64,000 nucleotides of DNA from Pseudobutyrivibrio sp. ACV-2 (GCF_900107545.1 NZ_FNQZ01000008.1:62001-126000); one strand, 5' to 3'. Shown: positions 1-8,715, counted from the first letter of the stretch. Notes: a model not told the origin generated them from the sequence alone. Numbers and translations are program-made.

Positions 1-51
1 GCTATCATGGAAAGATATCCAGATATCACAGCTGTAAACTGGCCAGAGTAA
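1..51 (+). CDS. 3' end of probable sugar ABC transporter substrate-binding protein (partial)
   Basis: The window opens inside a reading frame that ends AIMERYPDITAVNWPE then TAA. Only 16 codons are visible, so the assignment rests on position: it precedes two sugar-type ABC permease genes, where a binding protein usually lies. The intercistronic hairpin that follows is also typical between binding-protein and permease genes. The residues themselves are not diagnostic. Confidence 0.5.
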   Translation, partial: AIMERYPDITAVNWPE

Positions 52-117
52 CAAAAAAATAATAGTACCAATAAATTTTCATTCTTCATTCATCCCAAAA
101 CATTTTAAAAATATATA

Positions 118-137
118 GGGGCAGGGTTTCCTGCCCC
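118..137 (+). terminator. Intercistronic hairpin between binding-protein and permease genes
   Basis: GGGGCAGG pairs with CCTGCCCC across a 4-nt GTTT loop, followed by GGCTTTT. The short T-run suggests partial termination or 3'-end protection. In sugar ABC operons such hairpins often let the binding protein be made in excess over the permeases; that role here is inference. Confidence 0.6.
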
Positions 138-157
138 GGCTTTTAAGGAGACACATT

Positions 158-1120
158 ATGAAAAAATCAAAAAGCATAAGCCGAGGAAAGTATGGCTATT
201 TGTTTATATTGCCATTCTTTGTGACTTATTTCATTTTTTCATTGATACCACTTTTGGACACGATCAGGTATAGTTTTTATGAATATTACCGCTCAGGTCT
301 TCGTATTGTAGGACCTAGTTTCGTGGGATTTGATAACTATATCAACGTAATGGGCAAGGATTTCTTCACATACATGGGAAATACCTTTATCCTTTGGATT
401 ATTGGATTTGTTCCACAGATTGTTATCGCACTCTTACTTGCCTCATGGTTTGTAGATGTGAGACTTAAAATCCGCTGCGAACAGTTCTTCAAGGTGGTGA
501 TATATTTACCAAATCTTATTATGGCATCAGCTTTTGCAATGCTGTTCTTCACATTGTTTGCCACATCAGGTCCTGTAAACAATATCCTTATAAACATGGG
601 ACTTGTAAAGGGACCAATCGATTTCATGGGAACTCCAACAGGAACAAGACTTCTCGTTGCACTGATGAACTTCCTTATGTGGTTTGGTAATACAACAATC
701 ATGCTTATGGCGGCAATTATGGGTATCAGCCCTGATATTTTCGAGGCTGCATCAATCGATGGCTGCACACCTAGACAGTCATTCTTCCATATTACATTGC
801 CACTCATCAGACCAATTTTGACATATTCACTTATTACATCACTTATCGGTGGTCTTCAGATGTTTGACGTACCACAGATCCTTACAAACGGTCAAGGTAA
901 TCCAAACCGTACCAGCTATACACTTATCATGTGGCTGAACAATTTACTTCGCGCTCCAGATTACGGTAGAGCAGGTGCATTATCAGTTTACTTGTTCATT
1001 GTCAGCGGTATCCTTTGCCTTATTGTTTACAGAATGGTAAATGGTCAGGATAACGATGCCAAGGCAGAAAAAAAGGCTGCAAAGAAAAGAATGAAGGCAG
1101 CAAAGGGAGGTAAGAACTAA
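158..1120 (+). CDS. Sugar (probably maltodextrin) ABC transporter permease, MalF-like
   Basis: A 320-residue inner-membrane permease with about six hydrophobic segments. The signature for docking the ATPase is visible at about residues 195-217 (EAASIDGCTPRQSFFHITLP, the EAA motif). The C-terminus is a lysine/alanine-rich cytoplasmic tail. Start chosen at the ATG behind AAGGAGA. It overlaps the next permease gene by one base (TAATG), indicating translational coupling. No ATPase gene is present, as is common in Firmicutes that share one MsmX-type ATPase. Substrate is inferred from the downstream amylase gene, not from the protein. Confidence 0.85.
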   Translation: MKKSKSISRGKYGYLFILPFFVTYFIFSLIPLLDTIRYSFYEYYRSGLRIVGPSFVGFDNYINVMGKDFFTYMGNTFILWIIGFVPQIVIALLLASWFVDVRLKIRCEQFFKVVIYLPNLIMASAFAMLFFTLFATSGPVNNILINMGLVKGPIDFMGTPTGTRLLVALMNFLMWFGNTTIMLMAAIMGISPDIFEAASIDGCTPRQSFFHITLPLIRPILTYSLITSLIGGLQMFDVPQILTNGQGNPNRTSYTLIMWLNNLLRAPDYGRAGALSVYLFIVSGILCLIVYRMVNGQDNDAKAEKKAAKKRMKAAKGGKN

Positions 1121-1968
1121 TGGCAGGAAAGAATTTTGCATCAGTTGTCAGAAGCTTTATTGCACATTTTGTATTAATCATTCTTGCATTTATGTGCTTA
1201 TTCTTCTTTTACATATTACTCATCAATTCAACAGCATCACATGCTGAATTGCAGAAGGGCTTTAGCGCATTACCAAAAAGCCACTTCATTGACAATTTCA
1301 AGGCTGTAGCAAACGACGGTACATTCCCTATGATGCGAGGCATTGGAAACAGTATTATTGTATCAACACTTTGTGCTGCTATCTGTACATATTTCTCAGC
1401 ACTTACTGCTTATGGTCTTTATGTATACGATTTCAAGCTTAAAAAAGTGGCATTTACATTCATCATGATTATCCTTGTAATGCCAACTCAGGTTACAGCT
1501 TTAGGTTTCCTTAGATTGATTACAAACTTGGGCTTCTATGACACTCTAATACCACTTATCCTTCCTTCCATAGCAAGCCCAGCTGTATTCTATTTCATGT
1601 ACAGCTACCTTCAGTCAAACCTTCAGCTTTCACTTGTTGAGGCTGCCAGAATTGACGGTTGCGGCGAACTTAAGATTTTCAACAAAATAATCTTCCCTAT
1701 CATGAAGCCAGCAGTAGCAGTACAGGCCATCTTCACATTCGTAGGTGCATGGAATAACTACTTCGTTCCAGCCCTTGTACTTCAGTCAAAGGAAAAATCA
1801 ACAGTACCTATCCTTATCGCTACACTTCGTGGCGCAGACTACATGAACTTTGATATGGGTAAGGTCTACATGATGATTACAGTAGCAATTGTGCCAATCA
1901 TCGTAGCATACCTCTTCCTTTCAAAATTCATCATCGCCGGCGTAGCCCTCGGTGGAGTAAAAGAATAA
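1120..1968 (+). CDS. Sugar (probably maltodextrin) ABC transporter permease, MalG-like
   Basis: A 282-residue membrane protein with an N-terminal hydrophobic segment and about five more. The EAA loop is clear (EAARIDGCGELKIFNKIIFP). It should form the heterodimeric pore with the preceding permease. The start codon shares its A with the stop codon of that gene. A palindromic repeat begins five bases after the stop codon. The length matches the MalG family (about 280). Substrate specificity cannot be read from the sequence. Confidence 0.85.
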   Translation: MAGKNFASVVRSFIAHFVLIILAFMCLFFFYILLINSTASHAELQKGFSALPKSHFIDNFKAVANDGTFPMMRGIGNSIIVSTLCAAICTYFSALTAYGLYVYDFKLKKVAFTFIMIILVMPTQVTALGFLRLITNLGFYDTLIPLILPSIASPAVFYFMYSYLQSNLQLSLVEAARIDGCGELKIFNKIIFPIMKPAVAVQAIFTFVGAWNNYFVPALVLQSKEKSTVPILIATLRGADYMNFDMGKVYMMITVAIVPIIVAYLFLSKFIIAGVALGGVKE

Positions 1969-1973
1969 AGGAA

Positions 1974-2074
1974 GGCTTCCCCCTGAGGGGAAGAGATAAT
2001 GCTTTAGCGTTATCTGCCACCGCGGCGAGCGGGAAGCTGTCAGCGCCAGCTGACTGATGAGGGCCGTACCTAAA
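1974..2074 (+). repeat. Palindromic repeat R1, type I unit with an inserted hairpin
   Basis: Starts with GGCTTCCCC and its complement GGGGAAG, then carries an extra hairpin (AGATAA/TTATCT) and a GC-rich stretch. It resumes the usual order: GGGAAGCTG, the hairpin GTCAGC-gcca-GCTGAC, then TGATGAGGG and the tail GTACCTAAA. It matches repeats at 8111, 12668, 20730 and 27974. It begins 5 bases after the malG-like stop codon. Confidence 0.8.
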
Positions 2075-2098
2075 GGCTTCCAACACCCTAAATACTAC

Positions 2099-2114
2099 TG
2101 CGCAACGTTGCGCA
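2099..2114. promoter_or_regulatory. Perfect 16-bp palindrome, candidate LacI-family operator
   Basis: TGCGCAACGTTGCGCA is a perfect palindrome centred on CG, the usual form of LacI-family operators such as MalR sites. A related inverted repeat (GCGCAA-CTAA-TTGCGC) lies at 2214-2229. Both sit between the sugar permease operon and the amylase gene. No LacI-type regulator gene is in the window, so the cognate protein is unknown. Confidence 0.5.
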
Positions 2115-2130
2115 ACAAACATGACAAAAT

Positions 2131-2166
2131 AATGCTAGAGTTTTTCATTGACTCTAGCATTTTTTA
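2131..2166 (+). terminator. Rho-independent terminator upstream of the amylase gene
   Basis: TGCTAGAGT and ACTCTAGCA form a 9-bp stem (extendable by AA/TT) around a 9-nt loop, followed by seven T. It separates the ABC operon from the amylase gene, so the amylase probably has its own promoter between 2167 and 2270. I could not identify that promoter with confidence. Confidence 0.85.
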
Positions 2167-2213
2167 TGTGATATTTTAGGAGTCGGGGAAGAAATTCTCA
2201 TAAATTATCAACA

Positions 2214-2229
2214 GCGCAACTAATTGCGC
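2214..2229. promoter_or_regulatory. Inverted repeat, second candidate LacI-type operator
   Basis: GCGCAA and TTGCGC separated by CTAA. The half-sites are the same as in the palindrome at 2099-2114 but with two more spacer bases. It lies about 53 nt before the amylase start codon. A further AACAAG/CTTGTT inverted repeat follows at about 2232-2252. Confidence 0.4.
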
Positions 2230-2281
2230 AAAACAAGCCTAGGCCACTTGTTTGAAACAATTTATGGGAGGATTCATTTTA

Positions 2282-5200
2282 ATGAAAAAAATGAAGAAGG
2301 CGACCAAGAAGGTAGTCGCACTGGGCATGACCTTTGCCATGCTTGCCGGAGTTCCTGGGGGATCACTGAAGGCATTTGCAGCAAATGGTCAGAATTCAAA
2401 TCAGACAGCATCCGCTGTCAGTCGGTCATCAATTCATGATGGCGCGATTTTACACGCATTTAGCTGGAATTTTAATACTATAAAGGAGAAAATGCCGGAA
2501 ATTGCAGCCGCAGGTTACACAGCAGTTCAGACTTCGCCTATCAACGAATGTCTCTCTATTTATCCAGGATTAAAGCTTAATGGTACAACAAACGAAGAAG
2601 GAAAATGGTATTTCCATTATCAGCCAACAGACTGGGTAATCGGAAACTATCAGCTTGGTAGCAGAGATGAGTTTAAGGCGATGTGTGATGAAGCAGAAAA
2701 GTATGGCGTCGGTGTTATCGTAGATATTGATCCCAACCATACCACACCTACTTTTGATCAGGTTTCACAGAATCTTATTGATGCAGCAGGCGACAAGCTT
2801 GAGGATTTATATCACATCGGCAAGATGTCAGGTGATATGAACTACTCTGACAGAGTTTCCGTAACCTATGATGTTATGGGCGGTCTTCCAGATGTAGATA
2901 CAGAAAATCCTGGCTTCCAGCAGTATTTCTACGAGTTCCTTAACGACTGTATCGCATGTGGTGCAGATGGTTTCAGAATTGATACAGCAAAGCACATCGC
3001 ACTTCCAGATGATGGTGTTGCAAAGGAATATGAAGGACAGGAAGATAGAAACAATTTCTATCCTAACATGAAGACTGCAATTGATGAGTACGGCTCAAAG
3101 GACTATGCAGACCTTTTTGTTTACGGTGAAGTTTTAGATGGTGATGCTTCTCGACTTGCTGCATACCAGGATATGCTTGGTGGTACATGTGCCAGCAATT
3201 ACGGCGGAACTATCCGTAACGCTGTTGACTCTCAGAACGTTTCTGTAAAGAGCCTCAGCGGCTATAAAATCAGCGATGATACATCTACAGGAAATGTTTA
3301 CAAAGCAGATTCAAACAAGCTCGTTACTTGGGTAGAGTCACACGACAACTACATCAACGACAAGAGCTACAACGAGATTGACGATACAGAAGTAATCCTC
3401 GGTTGGGCAATCATTACAGCGCGTGCCGATGGAACACCTCTTTTCTTCAGCCGTCCAGATGGTAGCAGCGCGTCAAATCCATTTGGCAACAATCTTATCG
3501 GACCTGCAGGAAGCGATATCTACAAGGCTCCAGAGGTTGTAGCTGTAAACAAATTCAGAACAGCTATGGAAGGTGAGGCTGAAAATCTTCGCAACCCTTC
3601 AGGCAATTCTTCAGTTCTTATGATTGAAAGAGGGGACAAGGGTGTTGTAATCGTAAATGCAAGCGATGCAAATTTCGAGCTTGACAGCGAGACTAATCTT
3701 GCAGATGGCACTTACATAGATTCTGTAGAAGGCCACGACTCACTTTACACAGTTGTAGAAGGCAATATGTTTGGCACTGTCCCTGCAAAATCAGTTGTAG
3801 TACTTGATACTTTGGCTGATGGGGACTATTCCACGCTCTTCTTCCATAACACTAATCATTGGTCTAGCGTCAGCGCTGATGCTCTTGGCACTGATTATCC
3901 TGCTGAGGCGCAGGCTTATGACTGGTACAAAGTCACAATCCCAGCAGAAGCATTTACAGTAGTATTCAAGGGTGATGGAGAGCAGTCAGCAGAGTTTAAT
4001 ATCACAAAAGACTCAGGCAAATACATGACAGCTGCCACAGATAAGCTTTATGGTTCAAAGGCTGAGGCAGAAGAGGACCTTGGAATCACCACAAAGACCG
4101 TATATTTCCTTAATACAGAGGAATGGAGACCAGCAAACGCATACGCATGGCTTGATGATGGTACTCAGCTTCTTGGTGGATGGCCAGGTATGGCAGCTCA
4201 GAGCGACGAAGGATACTGGGTAAAGACATCAGTTAAATATCAAGGAGATGAAGATTTCTCTATCATCTTCAACGGAGATGACGGTCAGACAGTAGATGTG
4301 CGCATGGATGACATGTCAAAAAATTATATTGCCGTTACAGAAGTAAAGGATGATGGCAAACGTGAAGTTACTAAATTTGCTTCTAAGGCCGAGGCAGAGG
4401 AAGCAACAGGTATAGGCTCAGGCACTATCACAGTTCATTATTATGATGCAGCTGGATGGGGCAAGGTAGGCGTATACACATGGGGAGATGCACAAGTAGG
4501 TGAATGGCCTGGTAAGCTGTGTGAAGATGAAGGAGATGGATGGTATAAGGCGACAATCAATGCAGGTCCAAGCTCAAACTTGAATATTATTTTCAATAAC
4601 TACGCGACAGGTGACGAGGAAGGTCACCAGACAGATGATATGAGAGCTGACAGCTTGAAAAATGTTTACTTCATCGGTGCCAGCTACAAGTATGGTTCAA
4701 AGACAGCAGCACTTAAGGCTCTTGAATCAGGTACACTTAAGCTTCAAAAGGGTGACCCTACACCTACTACAGGTGAAAAGGTTGACCGTGAAATCGGTGA
4801 GGAAGCTCCACTTGCAGATGATGAGACAAGAGTTTACATCAAGCTTGATGACGAGGGATACGCAAAGGGTGCAAACCTCTATTGCTGGACTGAAGGCGAC
4901 AAGAATGTGGAATACTTTGGCGGATGGCCAGGAAAGGCTATGACACACATCGGAAACAATTGGTATTCAATCAATGTTAAAAATGAAATGCTTTTCTCAG
5001 AGGAAAAGGATTTAGAAGAAGAGCTTTTAGAGTCTGAAGATTTAGAGGAAGAGGAGCTTGAAGAAGCTTTGACAGAGGAAGATACAGACGAAGAATCTAC
5101 AGATGTAGAATCAGAGGATGCTGATGTTACAGATGAAGAAACAGCAGAAACTGAGACAGAGACTGAGGATGCAGCAGAAGCTGAGGAAGACTCTGAAAGC

Positions 5201-6085
5201 TTAGTAGAAGAAATCACAGATACATTAGCTTCATTCTTTAATGTATTAGTTTCAGCATTTAGCCCACTTGAGGCACAGGCAGCTGACTATCAGTTGTTTA
5301 AGGATGGAATTCACCTTATTACAAACAACAACGATGGTTTTCAGGAAGATGATGTTCAGGTTAGATTTACTACAGTAAGACCTTCTGAATCAGAGTTAAA
5401 CCCTGTAAAGGAAGAGCCAGTTGAAGTAGAGCCAGAGACTCCTGCACCATCAGAACCAGCTACAGAGGTTCCAACTGAGCCAGAGACTCCAGCTCCAGAG
5501 ACTCCAGCTGCAGCAGAGCCAGTTGTTACTCCATCAGAGCCTGTAGCTACAACACCTGCTACATCACCTGAGTCAAACAATAATGGCTCGCAGACACCTG
5601 CACAACCTGCAGCTTCTACAGGAAATAGCTCAAATGCAGGCGCATCTGCACCACAGTCTGCAAGCCAGAGCACATCTGTTACAACAGCTACATCTGCTCC
5701 AACAACTGTAGCAATAGCAGACACTCAGACTCCAACAGCTGCCCCAGAAATAACAGTAGCTTCACAGCCTACAAAGACAGCTGCAGCTACTCCAAAGAAG
5801 ACAAAGTCAGTAGCTGTTAAGTCAGAGTCAACAAATGATGAAAATGTTTCTGAATCAGAAGAGACAGTAGAAGCTGACTCTAAGCTTGAAGATGAGGTTG
5901 AAGATACAGCAGAAGAAGTAGTAGATGAAACAACTACTGCAGATGAAGCTGAAGAAACAATCGAGGAAGAAGCTGTTCCACAGGCAGCAGTCGAGAGCGG
6001 CTTTAATCCAGCAATACTCATTGCAATTATTCTTGTAGTTGCAGCAGCTGGCGCCGCAGGCGTCGTAGTATATCGCAAGAAATAG
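2282..6085 (+). CDS. Surface-anchored GH13 alpha-amylase with starch-binding modules
   Basis: A 1267-residue secreted starch hydrolase. An upstream in-frame ATG at 2252 is rejected because GGGAGG lies 10 nt before the ATG at 2282. Signal peptide about 1-34 (AGVPGGSLKAFA). The GH13 barrel shows DPNH (His153), GFRIDTAKH (nucleophile Asp234), YGEVLDG (acid/base Glu283) and SHDN (Asp355). Three or four CBM26-like modules follow (about 515-585, 605-690, 715-800, 850-1030), with GGWPG or GEWPG motifs. The last is split by an acidic stretch at about 903-1000. A Pro/Thr/Ala-rich linker (1035-1160), an acidic segment and a C-terminal membrane helix ending YRKK anchor it. No LPxTG motif is seen. It follows a sugar ABC operon. 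Confidence 0.92.
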   Translation: MKKMKKATKKVVALGMTFAMLAGVPGGSLKAFAANGQNSNQTASAVSRSSIHDGAILHAFSWNFNTIKEKMPEIAAAGYTAVQTSPINECLSIYPGLKLNGTTNEEGKWYFHYQPTDWVIGNYQLGSRDEFKAMCDEAEKYGVGVIVDIDPNHTTPTFDQVSQNLIDAAGDKLEDLYHIGKMSGDMNYSDRVSVTYDVMGGLPDVDTENPGFQQYFYEFLNDCIACGADGFRIDTAKHIALPDDGVAKEYEGQEDRNNFYPNMKTAIDEYGSKDYADLFVYGEVLDGDASRLAAYQDMLGGTCASNYGGTIRNAVDSQNVSVKSLSGYKISDDTSTGNVYKADSNKLVTWVESHDNYINDKSYNEIDDTEVILGWAIITARADGTPLFFSRPDGSSASNPFGNNLIGPAGSDIYKAPEVVAVNKFRTAMEGEAENLRNPSGNSSVLMIERGDKGVVIVNASDANFELDSETNLADGTYIDSVEGHDSLYTVVEGNMFGTVPAKSVVVLDTLADGDYSTLFFHNTNHWSSVSADALGTDYPAEAQAYDWYKVTIPAEAFTVVFKGDGEQSAEFNITKDSGKYMTAATDKLYGSKAEAEEDLGITTKTVYFLNTEEWRPANAYAWLDDGTQLLGGWPGMAAQSDEGYWVKTSVKYQGDEDFSIIFNGDDGQTVDVRMDDMSKNYIAVTEVKDDGKREVTKFASKAEAEEATGIGSGTITVHYYDAAGWGKVGVYTWGDAQVGEWPGKLCEDEGDGWYKATINAGPSSNLNIIFNNYATGDEEGHQTDDMRADSLKNVYFIGASYKYGSKTAALKALESGTLKLQKGDPTPTTGEKVDREIGEEAPLADDETRVYIKLDDEGYAKGANLYCWTEGDKNVEYFGGWPGKAMTHIGNNWYSINVKNEMLFSEEKDLEEELLESEDLEEEELEEALTEEDTDEESTDVESEDADVTDEETAETETETEDAAEAEEDSESLVEEITDTLASFFNVLVSAFSPLEAQAADYQLFKDGIHLITNNNDGFQEDDVQVRFTTVRPSESELNPVKEEPVEVEPETPAPSEPATEVPTEPETPAPETPAAAEPVVTPSEPVATTPATSPESNNNGSQTPAQPAASTGNSSNAGASAPQSASQSTSVTTATSAPTTVAIADTQTPTAAPEITVASQPTKTAAATPKKTKSVAVKSESTNDENVSESEETVEADSKLEDEVEDTAEEVVDETTTADEAEETIEEEAVPQAAVESGFNPAILIAIILVVAAAGAAGVVVYRKK

Positions 6086-6105
6086 TTCATAAAAAACCAA
6101 ACCTA

Positions 6106-6140
6106 CCTCAGGGAGACTGACTCCCTGAGGTGTTTTCTTT
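6106..6140 (+). terminator. Terminator of the amylase gene
   Basis: CCTCAGGGAG and CTCCCTGAGG form a perfect 10-bp stem with a 5-nt loop, followed by TGTTTTCTTTTT. Confidence 0.85.
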
Positions 6141-6159
6141 TTAGAATATTTTTCTTCAA

Positions 6160-6189
6160 TTGGTGAAAACATCCAACATGTGCTACACT
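6160..6189 (+). promoter_or_regulatory. Candidate sigma-A promoter of the lipoprotein gene
   Basis: TTGGTG, 18-nt spacer, TACACT, with TGC directly before the -10 box (extended -10). It lies about 60 nt upstream of the start codon at 6250. Confidence 0.5.
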
Positions 6190-6249
6190 AATTTCTGCTA
6201 TTGAGTCACAATAATATGATTGTGCCCAATGTAGCGAAAGGAGAATATA

Positions 6250-8106
6250 ATGAAAAGAAAAATGGTACTGCTTTTATGCATGGCTGTTGTTGCCACAAGC
6301 CTTGTCGGCTGTGCAAAGGATGTACAAAAGTCTGATTTAAGTAACCTAAAAAATAACATTGCAAATGAATTAGGCGAAGTTACACAAGAAACTGTAGGAC
6401 GAGAATATACATTGTCTACTTATGCGGCTGGTTCCATGGATAATGTCTATACCATAGACGAAAATGGAAATGAGATTAATCACTATAATTTAAAGGATTA
6501 TCAGTCAGTTTTTGACAAGCTTGGAGTAAATATCGAATCTGCTATCATCTCTGGCATTTATGATGGCATTATGTATTTTTATAATTACAACTACGATGCA
6601 GATGTTACAATGGTGGATTTCTATGCTTTGGATACTGCCACAAGCAAAACTGAAAAGTTTTTTTCTGTTAGCACAGATTATGGAGTTTCAAGGGTAGATT
6701 ATTACAATGACAAGCTTTATATAGACATTCGTGAATACGAAACAAACAAGCATGAGGAACACGTTTTTGCCAAGGCTGAGGATTCTCTTACATTTACTGA
6801 AGAAGAATCTGCAATCAGCGATATTTTAGAGCAGGCTGGCGACAATTATGTCTATGCAGCAGATAAAGATTCTTGCTACACCAGATCCTATGATAAATAC
6901 GGCTTCCTTATTTCTGTAGTTGCAGATGATAATGATAGTGAATTGTGGAGCTATTACAAGGTAACTACAGATGAAGCGATTGCTATAGATAGCCTTCAGA
7001 AGGTTAATCTGTCCTTTGATGGCTACAGTGATAAGTGGGTATACATGACCACCTATGGTCAGCCAGATACTGTCCTTGTTTGCTATGACATTGAGAATGA
7101 TGTTCAACATAAAATTACTAAAGTAAGTAAGTCGGGACTCCTTCTTGGTTACGACAATGATACCGCTAAAGTCTACTATTACGAAGCTGCAGAAAAGAAA
7201 TATGGCATTTCTGATTACAGCTTTTATTGCTATGACTGTAGCAAGGATTCAGCCACACCGCTTTATAAACAATCCACAATCCCAGGTACTGGCCATACAA
7301 TCTTTGGTAAAGACGGCTTTACACTTATAAATGGGCAGATTTACGCAATAGAACTTGCAGGTAATACAGCTGGCTGGGTTAAATTTGATACAGATAAAAA
7401 TATATTTGCTGATTTAAATATGCCTCTGGCTGAATACAGCGTTTTTAAATATGGCACAGTTAACTATGATAGCCATGAAGACCAGTGCCCATATTGCGGC
7501 ATTGCAATTTATAAGGATTACACTGAAAATTTTGTTTTAGATCCTAAATATTCAGCCCACGCAGATGAGATAAACGCCCTTCTTGCACCTTCTTTAGAAT
7601 ATACTCCACAGGAGATTTCAGAAGCGGATTGTCAGGAAATGCATGCAGATTATCCGGAGCAGTCTTGTGAAACAGATGAAACTTACGTGGACAATGTGCA
7701 GATAATAAATGACAGATACCTTGCAGTAGAAATAACAGGCTACTGGTACGGTGGTGGAGCACACGGCATGCCATCTGACGGTCAACGTATATTTGATTTA
7801 ACCACTGGAGAAGAGCTTGGCCTATACGATTTCTTCAGCGGCTCAGAAGATGAATTTAAAGCTCTTGTAGCTGAAAAAATAAAAGAGGACTATACAAAAA
7901 ATCCATCACCATATTTCGCAGGATCTACCCAAGAAGCCTACGACCAGGCCTACGAGTACACTTCAGAAGGTGACGTATTCTTCGAATCCGACCACATCAC
8001 CTACAAATTCGCACCATACATTATGGGACCATTTGCTTCAGGCTACATCACAGTAGATATCCCATACACAGAACTTTTAGGCACCACCACTCTAAACCGC
8101 CTATAA
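6250..8106 (+). CDS. Secreted lipoprotein with C-terminal DUF3298/RsiV-like domain
   Basis: A 618-residue protein with a lipobox near residue 21 (SLVGCAKD), so it should be lipidated and held outside the membrane. The middle (about 50-420) is rich in tyrosine and aspartate and looks like repeated beta-propeller-style strands; I do not recognise a family there. The C-terminal 150 residues (VEITGYWYGGGAHGMP, RIFDLTTGEELGLYDFF) resemble the DUF3298 domain of RsiV-type proteins. A DQCPYCGI motif is near residue 415. It has its own promoter and is followed by a double palindromic repeat. Function unknown; a sensing or binding role at the cell surface is a guess. Confidence 0.75.
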   Translation: MKRKMVLLLCMAVVATSLVGCAKDVQKSDLSNLKNNIANELGEVTQETVGREYTLSTYAAGSMDNVYTIDENGNEINHYNLKDYQSVFDKLGVNIESAIISGIYDGIMYFYNYNYDADVTMVDFYALDTATSKTEKFFSVSTDYGVSRVDYYNDKLYIDIREYETNKHEEHVFAKAEDSLTFTEEESAISDILEQAGDNYVYAADKDSCYTRSYDKYGFLISVVADDNDSELWSYYKVTTDEAIAIDSLQKVNLSFDGYSDKWVYMTTYGQPDTVLVCYDIENDVQHKITKVSKSGLLLGYDNDTAKVYYYEAAEKKYGISDYSFYCYDCSKDSATPLYKQSTIPGTGHTIFGKDGFTLINGQIYAIELAGNTAGWVKFDTDKNIFADLNMPLAEYSVFKYGTVNYDSHEDQCPYCGIAIYKDYTENFVLDPKYSAHADEINALLAPSLEYTPQEISEADCQEMHADYPEQSCETDETYVDNVQIINDRYLAVEITGYWYGGGAHGMPSDGQRIFDLTTGEELGLYDFFSGSEDEFKALVAEKIKEDYTKNPSPYFAGSTQEAYDQAYEYTSEGDVFFESDHITYKFAPYIMGPFASGYITVDIPYTELLGTTTLNRL

Positions 8107-8110
8107 AGGA

Positions 8111-8216
8111 GGCTTCCCCCTCTGGGGGAAGCTGTCAGCGCAGCTGACTGATGAGGGTTAGCCTTCCCCTAGAGGGGAAGGTGTCAGCTTTAGCTGACGG
8201 ATGAGGTGTCGTACCT
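8111..8216 (+). repeat. Palindromic repeat R2, tandem type I plus type II units
   Basis: Unit 1 (8111-8157) has GGCTTCCCCC/GGGGGAAGC, GTCAGC/GCTGAC and TGATGAGGG. Unit 2 (8160-8216) has CCTTCCCC/GGGGAAGG, GTCAGC-tttа-type loop-GCTGAC, GGATGAGGTG and the tail GTACCTAAA. It begins five bases after the lipoprotein stop codon. A further CCCTC/GAGGG pair lies at about 8250-8268. Confidence 0.85.
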
Positions 8217-8293
8217 AAATTCTCCCAACAACCTAAATCTAAAAAAGCTCCCTCGCCAGAGGGGGCTTAAAAAATATAAATGTATATATAAAC

Positions 8294-8322
8294 AAAAAAA
8301 GCATCGCAACCATGCGACGCTT
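8294..8322 (-). terminator. Terminator of the tRNA-Glu gene (minus strand)
   Basis: On the minus strand AAGCGTCGCA and TGCGATGCTT form a 10-bp stem with one G-T pair around a TGGT loop, followed by seven T. It lies directly downstream of the tRNA. Confidence 0.85.
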
Positions 8323-8328
8323 AAAACG

Positions 8329-8400
8329 CAGTTCCTAGCGGAATCGAACCGCTGTTTTCGCCGTGAGAGGGCGACGTCTTAACCGCTTGACCAAGGAACC
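8329..8400 (-). tRNA. tRNA-Glu (anticodon CTC)
   Basis: The minus strand folds as a 72-nt tRNA. The acceptor arm is GGTTCCT/AGGAACT with discriminator G. The D-arm contains GGTCAAGCGGTTAAGA. The anticodon stem TCGCC/GGCGA encloses the loop CTCTCAC (CTC at 8365-8367, reading GAG codons). The T-arm is AGCGG-TTCGATT-CCGCT. CCA is not encoded. It is a single gene between its own promoter and terminator, on the opposite strand to most neighbours. Confidence 0.97.
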
Positions 8401-8431
8401 AAATTTGTTTCATGTCCTTTCGACAAGACAT

Positions 8432-8460
8432 ATATTACTACGCTAAACCCTATCCGTCAA
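8432..8460 (-). promoter_or_regulatory. Promoter of tRNA-Glu
   Basis: On the minus strand: TTGACG, 17-nt spacer, TAATAT. The -10 box ends about 32 nt before the mature tRNA 5' end. Confidence 0.8.
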
Positions 8461-8638
8461 CAAGAAATTTCAATTTTTCTATATTCAGAATTATTCCAAC
8501 ATTCAGACATCACACATCAAATGAAACCCAATAACAGACAACGTCATATTCAACAAAAAATCCTAAGAAAACTTTATGGCATTTTAACGGAAAAGTTTCG
8601 TCTTTATCGTAAAAAAGTACAAAATATATCCGTGTTCA

Positions 8639-8667
8639 TTGAAAAAATTGTGCAAAACTATTAAACT
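8639..8667 (+). promoter_or_regulatory. Candidate promoter of glgC-glgD
   Basis: TTGAAA, 17-nt spacer, TAAACT, about 48 nt before the glgC start. The same -10 variant TAAACT is seen before leuB. Nothing else is seen between 8461 and 8638. Confidence 0.55.
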
Positions 8668-8715
8668 AAATACATGAAGAGAAAGTAATGTTTCTAGAAA
8701 AGGGAGGTATAAGTT

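Noticed and set aside
1931-2122. Open reading frames across the palindromic repeats (also at 12530-12838 and 27883-28171)
   Set aside because: They are read through repeat hairpins, use residues such as PLRGK typical of this repeat's translation, and lack ribosome sites.
2252-2281. Upstream in-frame ATG of the amylase gene
   Set aside because: It would precede the GGGAGG site with no ribosome site of its own and would add residues before the signal peptide.
4879-6172. Long serine-, alanine- and valine-rich frames opposite the amylase C-terminal half
   Set aside because: They mirror the low-complexity acidic and Pro/Thr-rich codons of the amylase gene; no start signals and the plus-strand gene is certain.
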